A DNA stretch of 64,000 bases, from the NCBI GenBank assembly GCA_001766655.1, contig MJCC01000009.1:572775-636774 (forward strand), given 5' to 3'. The notes beneath the pieces are model-generated. The model had not been told where the DNA came from, did no database searches, and saw nothing but the letters and a program-made list of their open reading frames with translations. Below are positions 21,581 to 31,642 of the stretch, one piece after another (positions within the stretch are counted from its first letter, which is position 1; the number at the start of each line of letters is the position of its first letter). The stretch is from Phytomonas francai (lineage: Eukaryota; Euglenozoa; Kinetoplastea; Trypanosomatida; Trypanosomatidae). A program made the position numbers and the translations under genes.

Positions 21581-22202
21581 TTAACAATCAAATACAACAA
21601 CAACAAAAAAAGAAATATAAAAATTATTCTATGACGACCTTTGCATCCCCTTGTCTTGCATCCCAAATCGCGAAACCGTATAGCATAAGATAGAAAAGAC
21701 GCAGGGAGGTAAAGAACTTGTTACGTATGCACAAACTATAACTTTTCACATTGGGTATATCTTCCGTCCCTTCCAAGAGGTGCGATGGGGATATGAAAAG
21801 GTCTTAACGTGAGTTACTTTTTTGTAGACAATAAGCAACCAAGGCGACAAAGTATGCATTTTTTTTTGAATTTTCTCCTCCTCCTTCGGTATCAAACCCT
21901 TCGTTAAAAAACAATAGCCACAGAAATTCAGGCGAAAGCAATCCCTCCTCGCCCTCGTGTGTGTGTGTGTGTGGGTGGGGAAATGGATCTTTTGTCCCTT
22001 TTTTTTTCCAACCAAAATTCAATCATATTAACACGAGCAAACCAACAACGTACGTGGAGTTCGATCACGCCGAAGTATTCTCGATTCCTTTACGTTTATC
22101 ACCGTCTCCGGGAGCTGGGGTTCCTCCATTTTATGAAATTCTGCTTTGTGTGTGTGCATGTGAAGGAGGCGAGCCCCCCGATGCCTTTTCCCGCCATCCT
22201 AT
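21581..22202. other. Spacer with (GT)n tract
   Basis: AT-rich spacer between the Siw14-type phosphatase and the 996-aa gene. It holds a (GT)n run at 21957-21973, a T run near 21999-22007 and purine-rich stretches such as 21603-21620 that are pyrimidine runs on the sense strand. No gene seen. Confidence 0.55.
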
Positions 22203-23051
22203 TCACGCCGAGGACGGGACGGGGGTGGCGGTTAAACTCATGGCTTCCGGCGACGACGACGGGATCGAATTCGGCGCGATACCGCCCGTTTCCGCCTCGG
22301 CGGCCGCACCGACGTCGTCGCCGGGGGCCACCGACGACGGCCGCGGGAGCGCCGCCATCGCGGCGTGCGGGATCTCGACGGCCGCGGCTTTCCCCCCCCC
22401 GAAGCCCGCGGCGAAAGGGCTCTGGGCGAGCTGCCCGGCCTCGATCTCGAGCATCTCGCGTTCGCCGTAGACGACGGTGAGGTGGGGGGACCAGAGGAAC
22501 CAGGCCGGGACGAAGGGCGGGGTGAGGCAGAGGATGGGGCGGTAGAGCTCGACGTACTGCTGGTCGCCCAGCCGCGCCTTATCGCCGGCGAAGCGGCGGT
22601 ACTCGTCGAGGGCGGAGACGAGCGACCAGCCCTGCAGCCGCCGGAGCGCCGCGACGACGGTGCCGGTGCGGTGCTTGCCTTTATTGCAGTGGATGAGCAG
22701 CGGCAGGCTGCGCGTATCGCAGATCGCGGAGAGGACGCGGTGCATCAGCGGCTCCGCGATGTCGTAGAAGGGCTCTTTGTTGCCCTCGGTCGGGAACCGC
22801 AGCACCCCGATCCCGTTCTCCTCGCAGAACTTGAGATTGCTCTCGGCGTAGTCCTCGGGGCAGAGGTAGAGGATGCTGCGCAGGTGAAGGGCCTGCAGGA
22901 ACGGGAAGTTTTTCTTCGTCGGGTAGCCACCACGGTACACCCCGGGACACACCATCGAGAAGTTTACCACCGGAATAAGCTTCTCCGGCGGCGAAACCAC
23001 CCTGGTCAGTTTGCTGTGCGGTTGAATCACCACACTGGGCGGGTGCGACAT
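22203..23051 (-). CDS. Atypical dual-specificity phosphatase, Siw14/PFA-DSP type
   Basis: 282 residues from the ATG at 23051. The signature HCNKGKHRTG (C122, R128) is the P-loop of the plant and fungal atypical dual-specificity phosphatases; members of this group, including yeast Siw14, remove the beta-phosphate of inositol pyrophosphates. The catalytic domain spans about residues 25-170 (VNFSMVCPGVYRGGYPTKKN, LRSILYLCPEDYAESNLKFC), with the general-acid region near TEGNKEPFYDIAE. The catalytic Cys and Arg are present, so it should be active. A C-terminal extension of about 100 residues ends in an Ala/Ser/Gly-rich tail and is not part of the usual small family members. An (AT)n tract sits 14 bases upstream of the start. 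It is probably cytosolic. Confidence 0.9.
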   Translation of the reverse strand: MSHPPSVVIQPHSKLTRVVSPPEKLIPVVNFSMVCPGVYRGGYPTKKNFPFLQALHLRSILYLCPEDYAESNLKFCEENGIGVLRFPTEGNKEPFYDIAEPLMHRVLSAICDTRSLPLLIHCNKGKHRTGTVVAALRRLQGWSLVSALDEYRRFAGDKARLGDQQYVELYRPILCLTPPFVPAWFLWSPHLTVVYGEREMLEIEAGQLAQSPFAAGFGGGKAAAVEIPHAAMAALPRPSSVAPGDDVGAAAEAETGGIAPNSIPSSSPEAMSLTATPVPSSA

Positions 23052-23064
23052 CGGCTATTAGCTA

Positions 23065-23110
23065 ATATATATATATATATATATAGATAGATATAGATAT
23101 AGATATAGAT
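23065..23110 (-). repeat. (AT)n / (GATA)-like microsatellite in 5' UTR of phosphatase
   Basis: An alternating AT run (23065-23085) continues into GATAGATATAGATATAGATA-like text, beginning 14 bases upstream of the phosphatase start codon. It would be in the 5' UTR if the splice acceptor is further upstream. Confidence 0.8.
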
Positions 23111-23972
23111 CTCTGTGTGTGTAAGATAAAGCAACTCTTATCTGTGATCAAAGCAAATTTCCTTCACCTGAACTTCCTTCCTCCCCTTTTCGGGAATTCT
23201 GCATTCATACCATAAAAGTGTTGAAGGTAAATTCAACACGTTTGGAGGTGGCAATGTGTTGAGATCTATAAATGCAGAGCAGTTTGTGCATGAGCAAATC
23301 AATGCCCACGCCAAACCTTTTTACTTCATCAGCGTGCTTATAATCAACATATTTCCACTTTTTTCCCTTACCATGCGTTATACACTCACATTTTAGCTTG
23401 CAGCCGTATTTTGTTGTTTGTGCTAGTTTTCCATCTAAAAACACCCTTGTTGACTATTCCTCCAAGAATAGCTCCATCTTGATTTTGCGAAAACACTAAT
23501 AAGATAGAAAATAAAGCCCTCGAAAAAATATCGAATTACATATGGAATGCCTAACACGTTCTTGCAAAAATTACATAGAAAATTATTCATCACAACGTTC
23601 GCTAGCATAGTTATTAATATGGTATATCATCATCGGGATAGTTCGTAGAATGATTGCGGTCCATTGACAGACATGGATCCTACTTTATCTTTTTAAATTT
23701 TAGAGTAACACCAAAGTGTAATAAAGCATATTTGCATGTTTAGAGGATTTCATTAATATCACCATTATCTCCTCATCCTCTTACATGCATACAAGAGCGA
23801 ATAAGGCTTCGCATGGAAACTTTTAAAATCACGGCTTCACCTTTTTAAAGGCATATTCATCACAAAATCAGCTTGGGAAACCACGGTTCCCTCCAAAAAA
23901 ACAAGCATGCGTGATTACACGATACTCCCTCCTCCAGTCTACTCTCTCTTGACTCCCCTTTTTTGCGTGGGG
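23111..23972. other. AT-rich spacer
   Basis: Spacer behind the DENN gene. AT-rich, with no homology I can see. A minus-strand frame at 23205-23444 starts at GTG and is not supported. Confidence 0.55.
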
Positions 23973-24296
23973 CTACCTAAACAGCTCATCTAGGAGATCG
24001 CCAACCGGTTTCTGCCCTTCGCACCGGCCCGCATCGCAGGGCTTCTCCGAACGGAGTTGTGACGGTGACCCAGAGAGGCCGGACTGGGATGACACGGGGA
24101 GGCCGGGCTGGGATGACACGGGGAGGCTGGGCTGGGATGACACGGGGAGGCTGGGCTGGGATGACACGGGGAGGCTGGGCTGGGATGACACGGGGAGGCT
24201 GGGCTGGGATGACACGGGGAGGCCGGAGGGCGAGGTGGGCGTGCGGAAGCGCCTGCTGTCCTCGTCGCCGGCGGCGGGCGCGCGCGAGAGCGAGGC
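23973..24296 (-). other. In-frame 107-codon continuation of DENN ORF after TAG
   Basis: Same frame as the DENN gene, immediately after its TAG, open until a TAG at 23973. It reads ASLSRAPAAGDEDSRRFRTP, then six or so SLPVSSQP repeats, then a normal-looking end finishing CEGQKPVGDLLDELFR. Mixed composition and a frame-preserving 24-base repeat argue that this was or is translated. Bases about 24284-24345, just around the TAG, read more like protein in the +1 frame (GVPCVVDDPPLGLAL), so two compensating indels there would remove the stop. Confidence 0.5.
24076..24224 (-). repeat. 24-bp minisatellite, about 6 copies
   Basis: About six tandem 24-base units, mostly identical, encoding SLPVSSQP in the frame of the DENN gene beyond its TAG. 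The period is a multiple of three. Confidence 0.9.
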
Positions 24297-27200
24297 CTAG
24301 GGGAGGGTCGTCGACCACGCAGGGCACGCCGCCCCTGCCGCGACGTAGCCCTCCGGCACCCCGCTCGTGAACTCGCCCCAGTTGTCGGGGCTGAGGGCCG
24401 CGGCCGGGGAAAGGGGCGCCTCGGGGGGCCAGGACGGCCACGTCGAGGGCGCGGACTCGCCGGCCGGGCCCGGGCCGCGGCTGAGCAGCGCCCTCTCGCC
24501 GAGCGCCTCCGCGTGGAGACGCACCCGGCGACTCGTCGGGAGCATCTGTGAGAGCGCGGTGGCCAGTGCGGCGGCGGTGTGGGCGTCCGCGAGACATTCG
24601 CGCGCCCCCGCGACCTCCGGGTGGAGCAGCGGCTGGTAGCGGTCGAATTGGTAGATCGCGTCGAGGCCGAGCGGCGGGCAGCCGTGGTCGAGGGCGTCCG
24701 TGGACGGCGTGCGGGGGGCCTCCGTGGTCGGGGAGACGACGCGGCGGAGCATCGGGTCCATGGCATTCGCCCCCCCGATCCTCGCGACGTTGGCGTCTGG
24801 AAGCGAGTATTCCAGGGCTATGAGCGTCTCCCTCGCCTGCGCGGCCACGGCGTGGGCCCATCGCTCCTGCAAGAGTCCAGCACCTCCGTCTCCGTCCTGC
24901 CCGGGACGCACCCCACCACGAATGGGGGAGGCCGGGTCGCCCACCCCACGCGGCGGAGCCACCATAGCTATTTGCCTCCACAGCCCCACCGCGGACGGCC
25001 CGTTCGCACCTTTGATGTCCGTGAAGCTCATGAAGGTCTGTGCGAGATCGGGGAAGGAGATCGGCACGATTTGGCCGGCGGGAGAGCCGGAGATAGATTG
25101 ACAAACCGCCTTCGTGGCTTTCGCAAAGAGCTTTCGGAATCCGCCGCCTCCGCTGGACTCGGGACGATTGCCGCCGTTTTTGCCGGCGAGGACCTCAATC
25201 AAAGGGTCCGAGGTCACGGACGGGGAAAGCCCCGCACGGCCCTGCATGCCTTCTCCCCCCGCCTCACGGAGTAGAGCCATGGTCGCGACGCGATAGCAGT
25301 ACCCCACGCCGTTGACGACTATTAAATCCGGAAACAGATCGGGAAAGCGGCGCTTACTCTGTTCGTAGAACAGGTTCAGCAGCGCTACCAGGCGTGGGTT
25401 CGATATATAGTGGTTAAATGAGGCCTTCCGTTCGCGTGGGGTCAGGTTGTGGATTGTCGTGCTGGTGGCTGAACGGATGTAATCACCGCGGAGCACGCTT
25501 GACAGCCCCAGCAGTTCGGCGCTCACCAGAGAGTGCTCAAACTGCTTGAGGTGATGGGTCCAACAGATGCGGTTTGCCAGAGGGTAATGCATGCCGAGGT
25601 TGCCGACCATATATTCCAATGAGTTGATCCTGGTAACGGCCTTAGGGGAGCCCGATCCGGCCAGTGGAGAGCAAGAATTCATTCGAATGGCCCTTCGGTA
25701 GTTTCCAAGAAGCATTTGGGTGTTGTGCTCGAGCACCGCGGCGTGCACCTCGGCGATACGGGTAGCGGCTATATCCGGGAATGTAGGGGGACCTGCATTA
25801 CCGATTCGATTCCAATCCCTATCCCCTGCTAATGCGGTTATGGAGGGAGAGCCACCTCCAGTTGTATAGGAAGTCGTATCCGATGTGTTGTCTTCCCATT
25901 CCTGATTTCGGTTGTCCTCGATAGCGCCATTACTACGTGAGTTTGACATGGTTTCGCAGGTCACGCTAAAGTGGTCCAAATCGCTGGCGCTCCTACCGAT
26001 CCGCAGGAGCGGTAGATGGGATTTGGGATCCACTACCTCGGTCTCGCCCATCGCGCGGTCGTTTACGTGATACGCTGCCATGGTCTCGAGTGCGGATCGG
26101 AAGCCCAGCCGCCACTCACTCGTAATGTACTTATTCATCAAGGACTTGAGCTTCTCGCTTTCGGGCAGGACCTCCAGGACGACCGCGGCGTCGGCCGTGT
26201 GGGTGTGGGGCGACATCGCGCTGAGATTTCCCGTCCGAACATCAGCGATCCAGATCGCGTCCTCGCCGCCTGCGCGGTTGGTCTGGGAAAGGAGCACCAT
26301 CAGCGCCGGGACGAGCTCCGGGGTGGAGCCGATGATGAAGCCTCCGGGCTCGCCGTCCCCCCCCTCCACGGCCCCTCGCTCCCCGCCGGAAGGCGCGTTC
26401 GACGTCGCGAAGAGCGCGTCCACGCCCTGGCAGGCGAGGAGGTGCTCCGGGGAGAGGTAGGAGAGGAGCGGCGCGACCCAGACGAGGGGCGCGATCAGGG
26501 CCGGCGCGCTCACCGCGCACGCCGCCGCGTGCTGAGGCGTCATCCCGATAAAAACCACCCGCCTTTCCTGGATGAGAAGACTGTGCAGCACCCGAAGAGC
26601 ATCGTGCGAGAAGCTCAGCAGCAAGATCGAGAGCGGGGCGTCAAGAAAGGGATGGTAGACATCGTACGGGCGTTTTAGCGAGAGGAAGTTGCTACTACTG
26701 CACCCGTGAACCGCATTCGCCGGCGCGGGGCCCCTCGCCCCCGAGGGTAGCGTCAGACGAATGTCCTGCCCCGGCAAAGTCGTACAGCAGGGATTCCTCG
26801 GATCGGTCAGATCCTGCAGAGGATGGAGCACGCGCAGAAGCGCCGCGTCGTTCGACCCGCGAGGGCTCATCGCGGCCGCCAGCACCGGCGCGAACTGCGT
26901 GGTCAGCGTCCGCATAAAATTAAACACCGGCGAGCTAGAAATCAAGCAAAACACCAAACCGCTTTCCTCCGCCCTGGCGTCGGGCGCGCTCGCGGTTCGC
27001 GCCTCACCGGGGCTGGCCCCCTCGGCCAGGAAGAAGGCGTAGCCGTAGAGCGTGCCGACATCACGGGCGGCGCCCTCCGCCTCGCCGGGGGCGCTCTGCA
27101 TGGCGTAAAAGCGCAGGACATCCGTATAGCTCTCGACCGGATCCACCCCCGGGTTCGCAGCCTTCGTCGAGGATGCCGTGATGAGCCACTTCCGGCATGC

Positions 27201-27560
27201 TTGGATGTACGATCCGCTTGGGACCTGGATGTACAGCCCCTCCTCGGCCACGGGCAGGAGCGTCCAGGGGGTGGCAGCGGCCTGTCGTTGGCGGTGCTGA
27301 CGCCGCAGAAGCCGGCCCGCGAAAATTCCAAGCGCGCCCCGGAGTGCGGACTGCTCCTCCCAGAAGAGACTTCCGCTTTCTTTCGCCCCTTCATGATTCG
27401 CCCCCGCCTTCGAGGTCTGCGAGGGTTTTTTTAGAGGCGCACAGAGGCAGGCGACCGGCTCCAGCGAGGCCACGGGCGCCTGCGCTGTGGTGGAGCCCCC
27501 ACCCAGGCGAGCTCGAACAAGGCAAACACATTTTAATAGAGCATTATCATCCCACGACAT
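24297..27560 (-). CDS. DENN-domain protein, probable Rab GEF
   Basis: 1,087 residues from the ATG at 27560 to a TAG at 24297. DENN proteins exchange GDP for GTP on Rab GTPases. The upstream DENN part (about residues 165-260) shows LYGYAFFLAEG and LVFCLISSSPVFNFMRTLTT; the core cDENN part (about 305-390) shows SILLLSFSHDALRVLHSLLI followed by QERRVVFIG, then ALIAPLVWVAPLLSYLS, as in AVL9/DENND members. The C-terminal third is Pro/Gly/Ser-rich. The frame continues after the TAG for 107 more codons that look like protein (separate entry), so this stop may be an error, a nonsense change or a readthrough site. The subfamily cannot be fixed by eye; the target Rab is unknown. Confidence 0.85.
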   Translation of the reverse strand: MSWDDNALLKCVCLVRARLGGGSTTAQAPVASLEPVACLCAPLKKPSQTSKAGANHEGAKESGSLFWEEQSALRGALGIFAGRLLRRQHRQRQAAATPWTLLPVAEEGLYIQVPSGSYIQACRKWLITASSTKAANPGVDPVESYTDVLRFYAMQSAPGEAEGAARDVGTLYGYAFFLAEGASPGEARTASAPDARAEESGLVFCLISSSPVFNFMRTLTTQFAPVLAAAMSPRGSNDAALLRVLHPLQDLTDPRNPCCTTLPGQDIRLTLPSGARGPAPANAVHGCSSSNFLSLKRPYDVYHPFLDAPLSILLLSFSHDALRVLHSLLIQERRVVFIGMTPQHAAACAVSAPALIAPLVWVAPLLSYLSPEHLLACQGVDALFATSNAPSGGERGAVEGGDGEPGGFIIGSTPELVPALMVLLSQTNRAGGEDAIWIADVRTGNLSAMSPHTHTADAAVVLEVLPESEKLKSLMNKYITSEWRLGFRSALETMAAYHVNDRAMGETEVVDPKSHLPLLRIGRSASDLDHFSVTCETMSNSRSNGAIEDNRNQEWEDNTSDTTSYTTGGGSPSITALAGDRDWNRIGNAGPPTFPDIAATRIAEVHAAVLEHNTQMLLGNYRRAIRMNSCSPLAGSGSPKAVTRINSLEYMVGNLGMHYPLANRICWTHHLKQFEHSLVSAELLGLSSVLRGDYIRSATSTTIHNLTPRERKASFNHYISNPRLVALLNLFYEQSKRRFPDLFPDLIVVNGVGYCYRVATMALLREAGGEGMQGRAGLSPSVTSDPLIEVLAGKNGGNRPESSGGGGFRKLFAKATKAVCQSISGSPAGQIVPISFPDLAQTFMSFTDIKGANGPSAVGLWRQIAMVAPPRGVGDPASPIRGGVRPGQDGDGGAGLLQERWAHAVAAQARETLIALEYSLPDANVARIGGANAMDPMLRRVVSPTTEAPRTPSTDALDHGCPPLGLDAIYQFDRYQPLLHPEVAGARECLADAHTAAALATALSQMLPTSRRVRLHAEALGERALLSRGPGPAGESAPSTWPSWPPEAPLSPAAALSPDNWGEFTSGVPEGYVAAGAACPAWSTTLP

Positions 27561-28234
27561 TGGAGCCCTTTTGGATAGCTATATCCATATATTTATGTAT
27601 GTATATGTATCTATATCCTTTGCATAAATATCTAACTAAATGGGGTGAGCCTAAAAGTATGCTTTAAGGGCTTGTGAATCGATATTTCTAACGAATACGT
27701 GCACACTTACACATTACAGACATTTACCCAGAGAGGGGAAAAAAAGAGAGAGAGAAAGAGAGGTAAAGAGCAGATGCAGGCAAACTAAAAGGCACCCGCG
27801 CGCTTCGTGAAAGCGGACAAAATACGCGCACACGCCGTAAGCCTCCAACGCCCTATTCTGCCCGCGTTTTTTTTCTTTTCACACTCTGATGTCGTGAACA
27901 GTTAATCGACCTGTGTAACGCATAGCTATTTAAACTTTGTTTATAATATAGAATACAAAGGAGATTCTTTTCATATACGGTGTTATCTCTTAATATTTTT
28001 ACCATTTTTCCCCCCAGTCCGTGTCCTTCTCATTCGAATTCGTGATTTATTTTAGAAGTTTTTTTTTTGGAGCACGCTCTACTTTGTTATAATAATAATA
28101 ATAACATCAATAGAAACTGATGACTGTAATTCTTTCTTTACAATTATCTATCTCAGTACATGGGTCCTATAAATGGGGAAATTTTTAGAATGGATGCACC
28201 ATTACAGCTTCTACTAAAGCGGCAAGTGAGATAG
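27561..28234. other. AT-rich spacer with TA-rich tract next to DENN start
   Basis: TA-rich text (27575-27617) lies directly upstream of the DENN start, followed by a GA run at 27734-27763 that is a pyrimidine tract on the sense strand, a good trans-splicing signal. A TAA microsatellite lies at 28090-28104. No gene seen. Confidence 0.55.
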
Positions 28235-29146
28235 TTAGTCCTCGTTTAAAAATTCAACGAATTTCGGGAGCACGAAAGCCGCCCTATGGACGTTTGTACT
28301 GTAGTATCGGAGCTCTTCAGCAAAGCCAAGCCCCTCAACGGGGCGGACGGGCTCCAAGACGTTCGTATCCGCGGCTTTCGCACACACCAAGGTGCCGATA
28401 CTTCCGCACGGGTAGGTTGGAATGTAGATCATGGCGTATTTCGCCATCTTGAAGCCGATGTCGTTCTTCATAAAGTTCACGATGCGGGTGATCAGCGGGA
28501 GGTTCAGCCATATCGACTCGCACTGGTTGCAGACAATCCCATCCGGGCGAAGGATGCGGAGAATATTGCGGTAAAACTCGACACCGAAGAGCTCCGACGC
28601 CGGCCCTTCCGGGTCCGTGGTGTCGACGATGATGACGTCGTAGCTGTTGTCCGCGGCCTCGCGCACGAAGGCGGCGCCGTCGCCGATGGTGACCCGCACG
28701 CAGGGGTCCGCGAGCCCGCACGCGATCTTCGGGAAGTGCCGCTTGCTCTGCTCCACGACCGCCGCGTCGATGTCGACGAGGTCGACCGCGCGGACGGTCC
28801 CGCCGGGGGTCGCGCCTTTTTTATGCCGGAGTACCTCCCGGACGACGCCGCCATCGCCGCCGCCGACGATGAGCACCCGCTCCGGCTTCGCGTGCGCGCA
28901 GAGCGCGACGTTCGCGAGCATTTCGTGGTAGACGAACTCGTCGTAGTCCGTCATCTGAATCGCGCCGTCGAGGACCATGACGGTCCCCCACGGGCCCGTG
29001 CGGTCGGACTCGAAGATGGTGAGGTGCTGGCACGCCGTCGGCGCGTCGTAGAGGACCTCGTCGACTTTGAGGCCCTGGGCCTGGCCCGGCCAGAGCGCGC
29101 CCTCCTCGCGAAACCACCCGTCCGACTGAAGCCCAGGTCCAGGCAT
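28235..29146 (-). CDS. SPDSYN: Spermidine synthase
   Basis: 303 residues, the usual length. Transfers an aminopropyl group from decarboxylated S-adenosylmethionine to putrescine; in kinetoplastids spermidine then feeds trypanothione synthesis. The N-terminal beta domain begins MPGPGLQSDGWFREEGALWP. The nucleotide-binding motif is ERVLIVGGGDGGVVREVLRH, the acidic ribose-binding position is in LVDIDAAVVEQSKRHFP, and the catalytic region is DVIIVDTTDPEGPASELFG. TYPCGSIGTLVCAK near the end is also typical. All key residues are present. The resemblance to the Leishmania enzyme, start to end, is the strongest single pointer to a trypanosomatid. The start ATG at 29146 fits the family N terminus. Cytosolic. 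Confidence 0.97.
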   Translation of the reverse strand: MPGPGLQSDGWFREEGALWPGQAQGLKVDEVLYDAPTACQHLTIFESDRTGPWGTVMVLDGAIQMTDYDEFVYHEMLANVALCAHAKPERVLIVGGGDGGVVREVLRHKKGATPGGTVRAVDLVDIDAAVVEQSKRHFPKIACGLADPCVRVTIGDGAAFVREAADNSYDVIIVDTTDPEGPASELFGVEFYRNILRILRPDGIVCNQCESIWLNLPLITRIVNFMKNDIGFKMAKYAMIYIPTYPCGSIGTLVCAKAADTNVLEPVRPVEGLGFAEELRYYSTNVHRAAFVLPKFVEFLNED

Positions 29147-30085
29147 CGCGTCGGGAAAGAAGGAGAGAGAGAGTGTGTGTGGGAAGTTTCCTTTTCCCTT
29201 TTTCGTTATATGTATGTATATATTAAATTACGCACGCGTGCGTGTTTGTAAAGACACTTTCTTGTTGTTGCTTTTAAAAGTAGATTGCGTGTGAGCGCAG
29301 AAGAGAAAGGGGGAGGGTGAGCCAGCTATGCGATTTTCAGACACAGGCTAGCAGAATGGCTGCGACAACTCCATCCATGCTTTGCAACACGTTTTGTATG
29401 TATCTGCGTCGTCATTATTATTATTATTTCTATATTAAATAAATAGTAGTGAGATAACTGACTCCCTTCCCCTTTTGCATGATTTGTACATGTAAAAGAT
29501 GTATTTTCTATTGTTATAATCATAAACATGTTCGAACAGACGGTTTATTAGAGGAGGTTTTTTCCTTTCTTCCCCTTATACAAGTAGGCCCGTTTCTCGA
29601 AGATAATTATAGATTCCTTTAATCCCAATTTTAAATTGTTTGTGAAGGAGCAATAATGAATTTCAAACAACCACACATCGAAGGAAGATGGGTTTATAAA
29701 ACAAACAAAAGTGTTATCATGTAAGGGATACAGTTTTTGAGCTTATGCATCAGCGTTTGTGTCAGGGTCAGCTGAGATCCTACACCTCGTTTCTTTGACT
29801 TTTTCTTTTCATTATGATCGAATGACGATGCCAAATATATGTTGCTGCTTCCATCTTCACCATTCTGTTTACATACGGATCTGTTTGTAGGAACAGACCC
29901 CCTCTCATTGTCAAAATGAGTTCCCTCACGCTCAATAGTTTCGACAACGTATACTTACCAATCCCATTGACTTTTTTTTTTTTTTTGTAGAAAACATAGG
30001 GCTTTGCACCTTTCTCTCCCTTGTGTTGTTTTATGCCGCCGTGCTTTTTCTCTCTTTCCCACTCTCATTCACAGGACCTCGGGGC
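29147..30085. other. AT-rich spacer
   Basis: Contains purine runs at 29157-29173 and 29300-29318, which are pyrimidine tracts for the spermidine synthase transcript; AT-rich 3' UTR text further on; and a T14 run near 29973-29987. No gene seen. Confidence 0.55.
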
Positions 30086-31033
30086 TCACGAAGCCGCACG
30101 CCAGAAGAAGAACCCGAGCGCGAAGTATGCGAAGTTGGCGACGATCCCGCAGAACTTATCGACGGCGGCTGTCCCTGACCACCCCGCGATCACCGTCGAC
30201 GCGATAAGAATCGACATCACGGAGAGGGAGCAGTAGGCACGCATCGGAAACGGCGCCAGCGCGTGCAAAGGCAGGACGAAGATGACGATCCACGCACAGA
30301 GGACGCTTACGAGGAAATTCGTCAGGTGCTTCTCCGTGAAGATACGCTGGACGCCGACGCGCATGCGCTTGGGCGGCCGCCCCTGCTCCGCACGCTCCTT
30401 GTTCTCGTTCTCGAAGTCGGCCCACTTCTTTTGGGTCGCCTCCGTGAGCTCCGCGCGGGAGGTGGGGTCCTGCTGCCGCGCGGCATCCTCTATGGCGAGA
30501 TTTCGCCGGAGCTCCTCCTGCGCCCGCGTGAGCATCCGCGTGCAGGCGGTGATCAGCTGAACCGTACTGAGGATCCCGACGAAGAGGAGCACCAGGTCCA
30601 CGCTGATCTTCCGCATCTCGCCCTCGTCCTTGGCGGGGGTCCACGCCGGCGCCGCGTCCGCGACCGGCGCCAACACGCGAAGAAAGGCCGGCAGGGTCTC
30701 GCGCGCGACCGCGGGCTCGGCCCCCCCCGGGTTCAGCGTCTGCGCGAGGATGCCGTAGCGCCCCGACATCGGGTACTCCCCGGTGTAGCCCAGGAAGAGA
30801 ACGCCCAGGAGGGCCAGGACGAGGCCGCTGCCCCAGACCTCGCGCGACCGCCGGAGGTCCTTTGCGAAGGAGTAGCCCTCGTGCTCCTCCTCGACGACGA
30901 ACGGCGCCGTCACGATCGGCCGCGGGGGCTCCTTTTTCCGCGTCACCGCCATCATCCGGCGCGCGCGCAGCTGCAGCGCGGCGAACTTCTGCCGAAGGGT
31001 CTTGGGGTCCTCCCTGGGTGCGTTTCGCGCCAT
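30086..31033 (-). CDS. Hypothetical multi-span membrane protein (315 aa)
   Basis: 315 residues from the ATG at 31033. No family recognised. Hydrophobic spans lie near residues 67-86 (VWGSGLVLALLGVLFLGYTG), 143-162 (ISVDLVLLFVGILSTVQLIT), 245-265 (LTNFLVSVLCAWIVIFVLPL), 272-291 (AYCSLSVMSILIASTVIAGW) and 296-312. Between spans 2 and 3 is a charged, helical hydrophilic stretch with KKWADFENENKERAEQGRPP. The N terminus is basic with no cleavable signal peptide. An (AT)n tract lies about 50 bases upstream. Possibly an endoplasmic reticulum or mitochondrial membrane protein; the compartment is not determinable. Confidence 0.8.
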   Translation of the reverse strand: MARNAPREDPKTLRQKFAALQLRARRMMAVTRKKEPPRPIVTAPFVVEEEHEGYSFAKDLRRSREVWGSGLVLALLGVLFLGYTGEYPMSGRYGILAQTLNPGGAEPAVARETLPAFLRVLAPVADAAPAWTPAKDEGEMRKISVDLVLLFVGILSTVQLITACTRMLTRAQEELRRNLAIEDAARQQDPTSRAELTEATQKKWADFENENKERAEQGRPPKRMRVGVQRIFTEKHLTNFLVSVLCAWIVIFVLPLHALAPFPMRAYCSLSVMSILIASTVIAGWSGTAAVDKFCGIVANFAYFALGFFFWRAAS

Positions 31034-31080
31034 TCGAAGTCAACCTGTTACAAGAACTTTTTTAAATAATAATCGATATC

Positions 31081-31114
<34 letters not shown>

Positions 31115-31642
31115 ATATATCTGCTGGAGTTAGCTGCTAAGATTTGCTCTAGGGGTCCAAATACGGCGAGTGGAAAAAGGGGAGGACACCAAAAAATGTA
31201 ACCGTAAAGAGGGAGGCAGTAACAAAGGAGGAACATGTCTCGCCACATTGAGTTGCTGTTCGTGAGATCTCGTGAATCATTGCATAGAAATGAAGAAAAT
31301 GTGTGGAGGAGGGGGTATTAGAAGTGTGGGGGATTGTCGCGGTCGAATCCCTCGCCGTAAAGAGCATTGTTGGAGAAGGCCTTACGGTCATTTTACTCGC
31401 CATATATATTGAATTCTCCCATTCACCCACCAACGGCGCTACCGTCTTAGAGCGGTCGTCATCTTCCATCCACACCGAGCAAAAAAAGGACATTCGCTCG
31501 CCCATGGCCTTCCACAATCAGCATGCCGCGTGGGCGTGGGATGGGAGGAAGGGGGAAAATGGGACAGTGCCGTGCAGGATTGCTGAAGGGTGGGCGGTGG
31601 GGGTTTCAGGCCGCTCGCTTCTTTCCTTTGTAGGGGGGTCGC
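31034..31642. other. Spacer with (AT)n tract upstream of membrane-protein gene
   Basis: An (AT)n run at 31083-31106 and TA-rich text to 31120 precede the gene at 30086-31033. The part 31300-31640 is nearer gene-like composition, but frames on both strands are short. No gene called. Confidence 0.55.

Noticed and set aside
23205..23444. Minus-strand 79-codon frame
   Set aside because: Starts at GTG in AT-rich spacer with no recognisable features.
24297..24299. Stop-codon reassignment as in Blastocrithidia
   Set aside because: All other long genes are open without internal stops and end normally, so one TAG does not support a changed code.
28286..29251. Plus-strand frame opposite spermidine synthase
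   Set aside because: Antisense shadow of a fully conserved enzyme.
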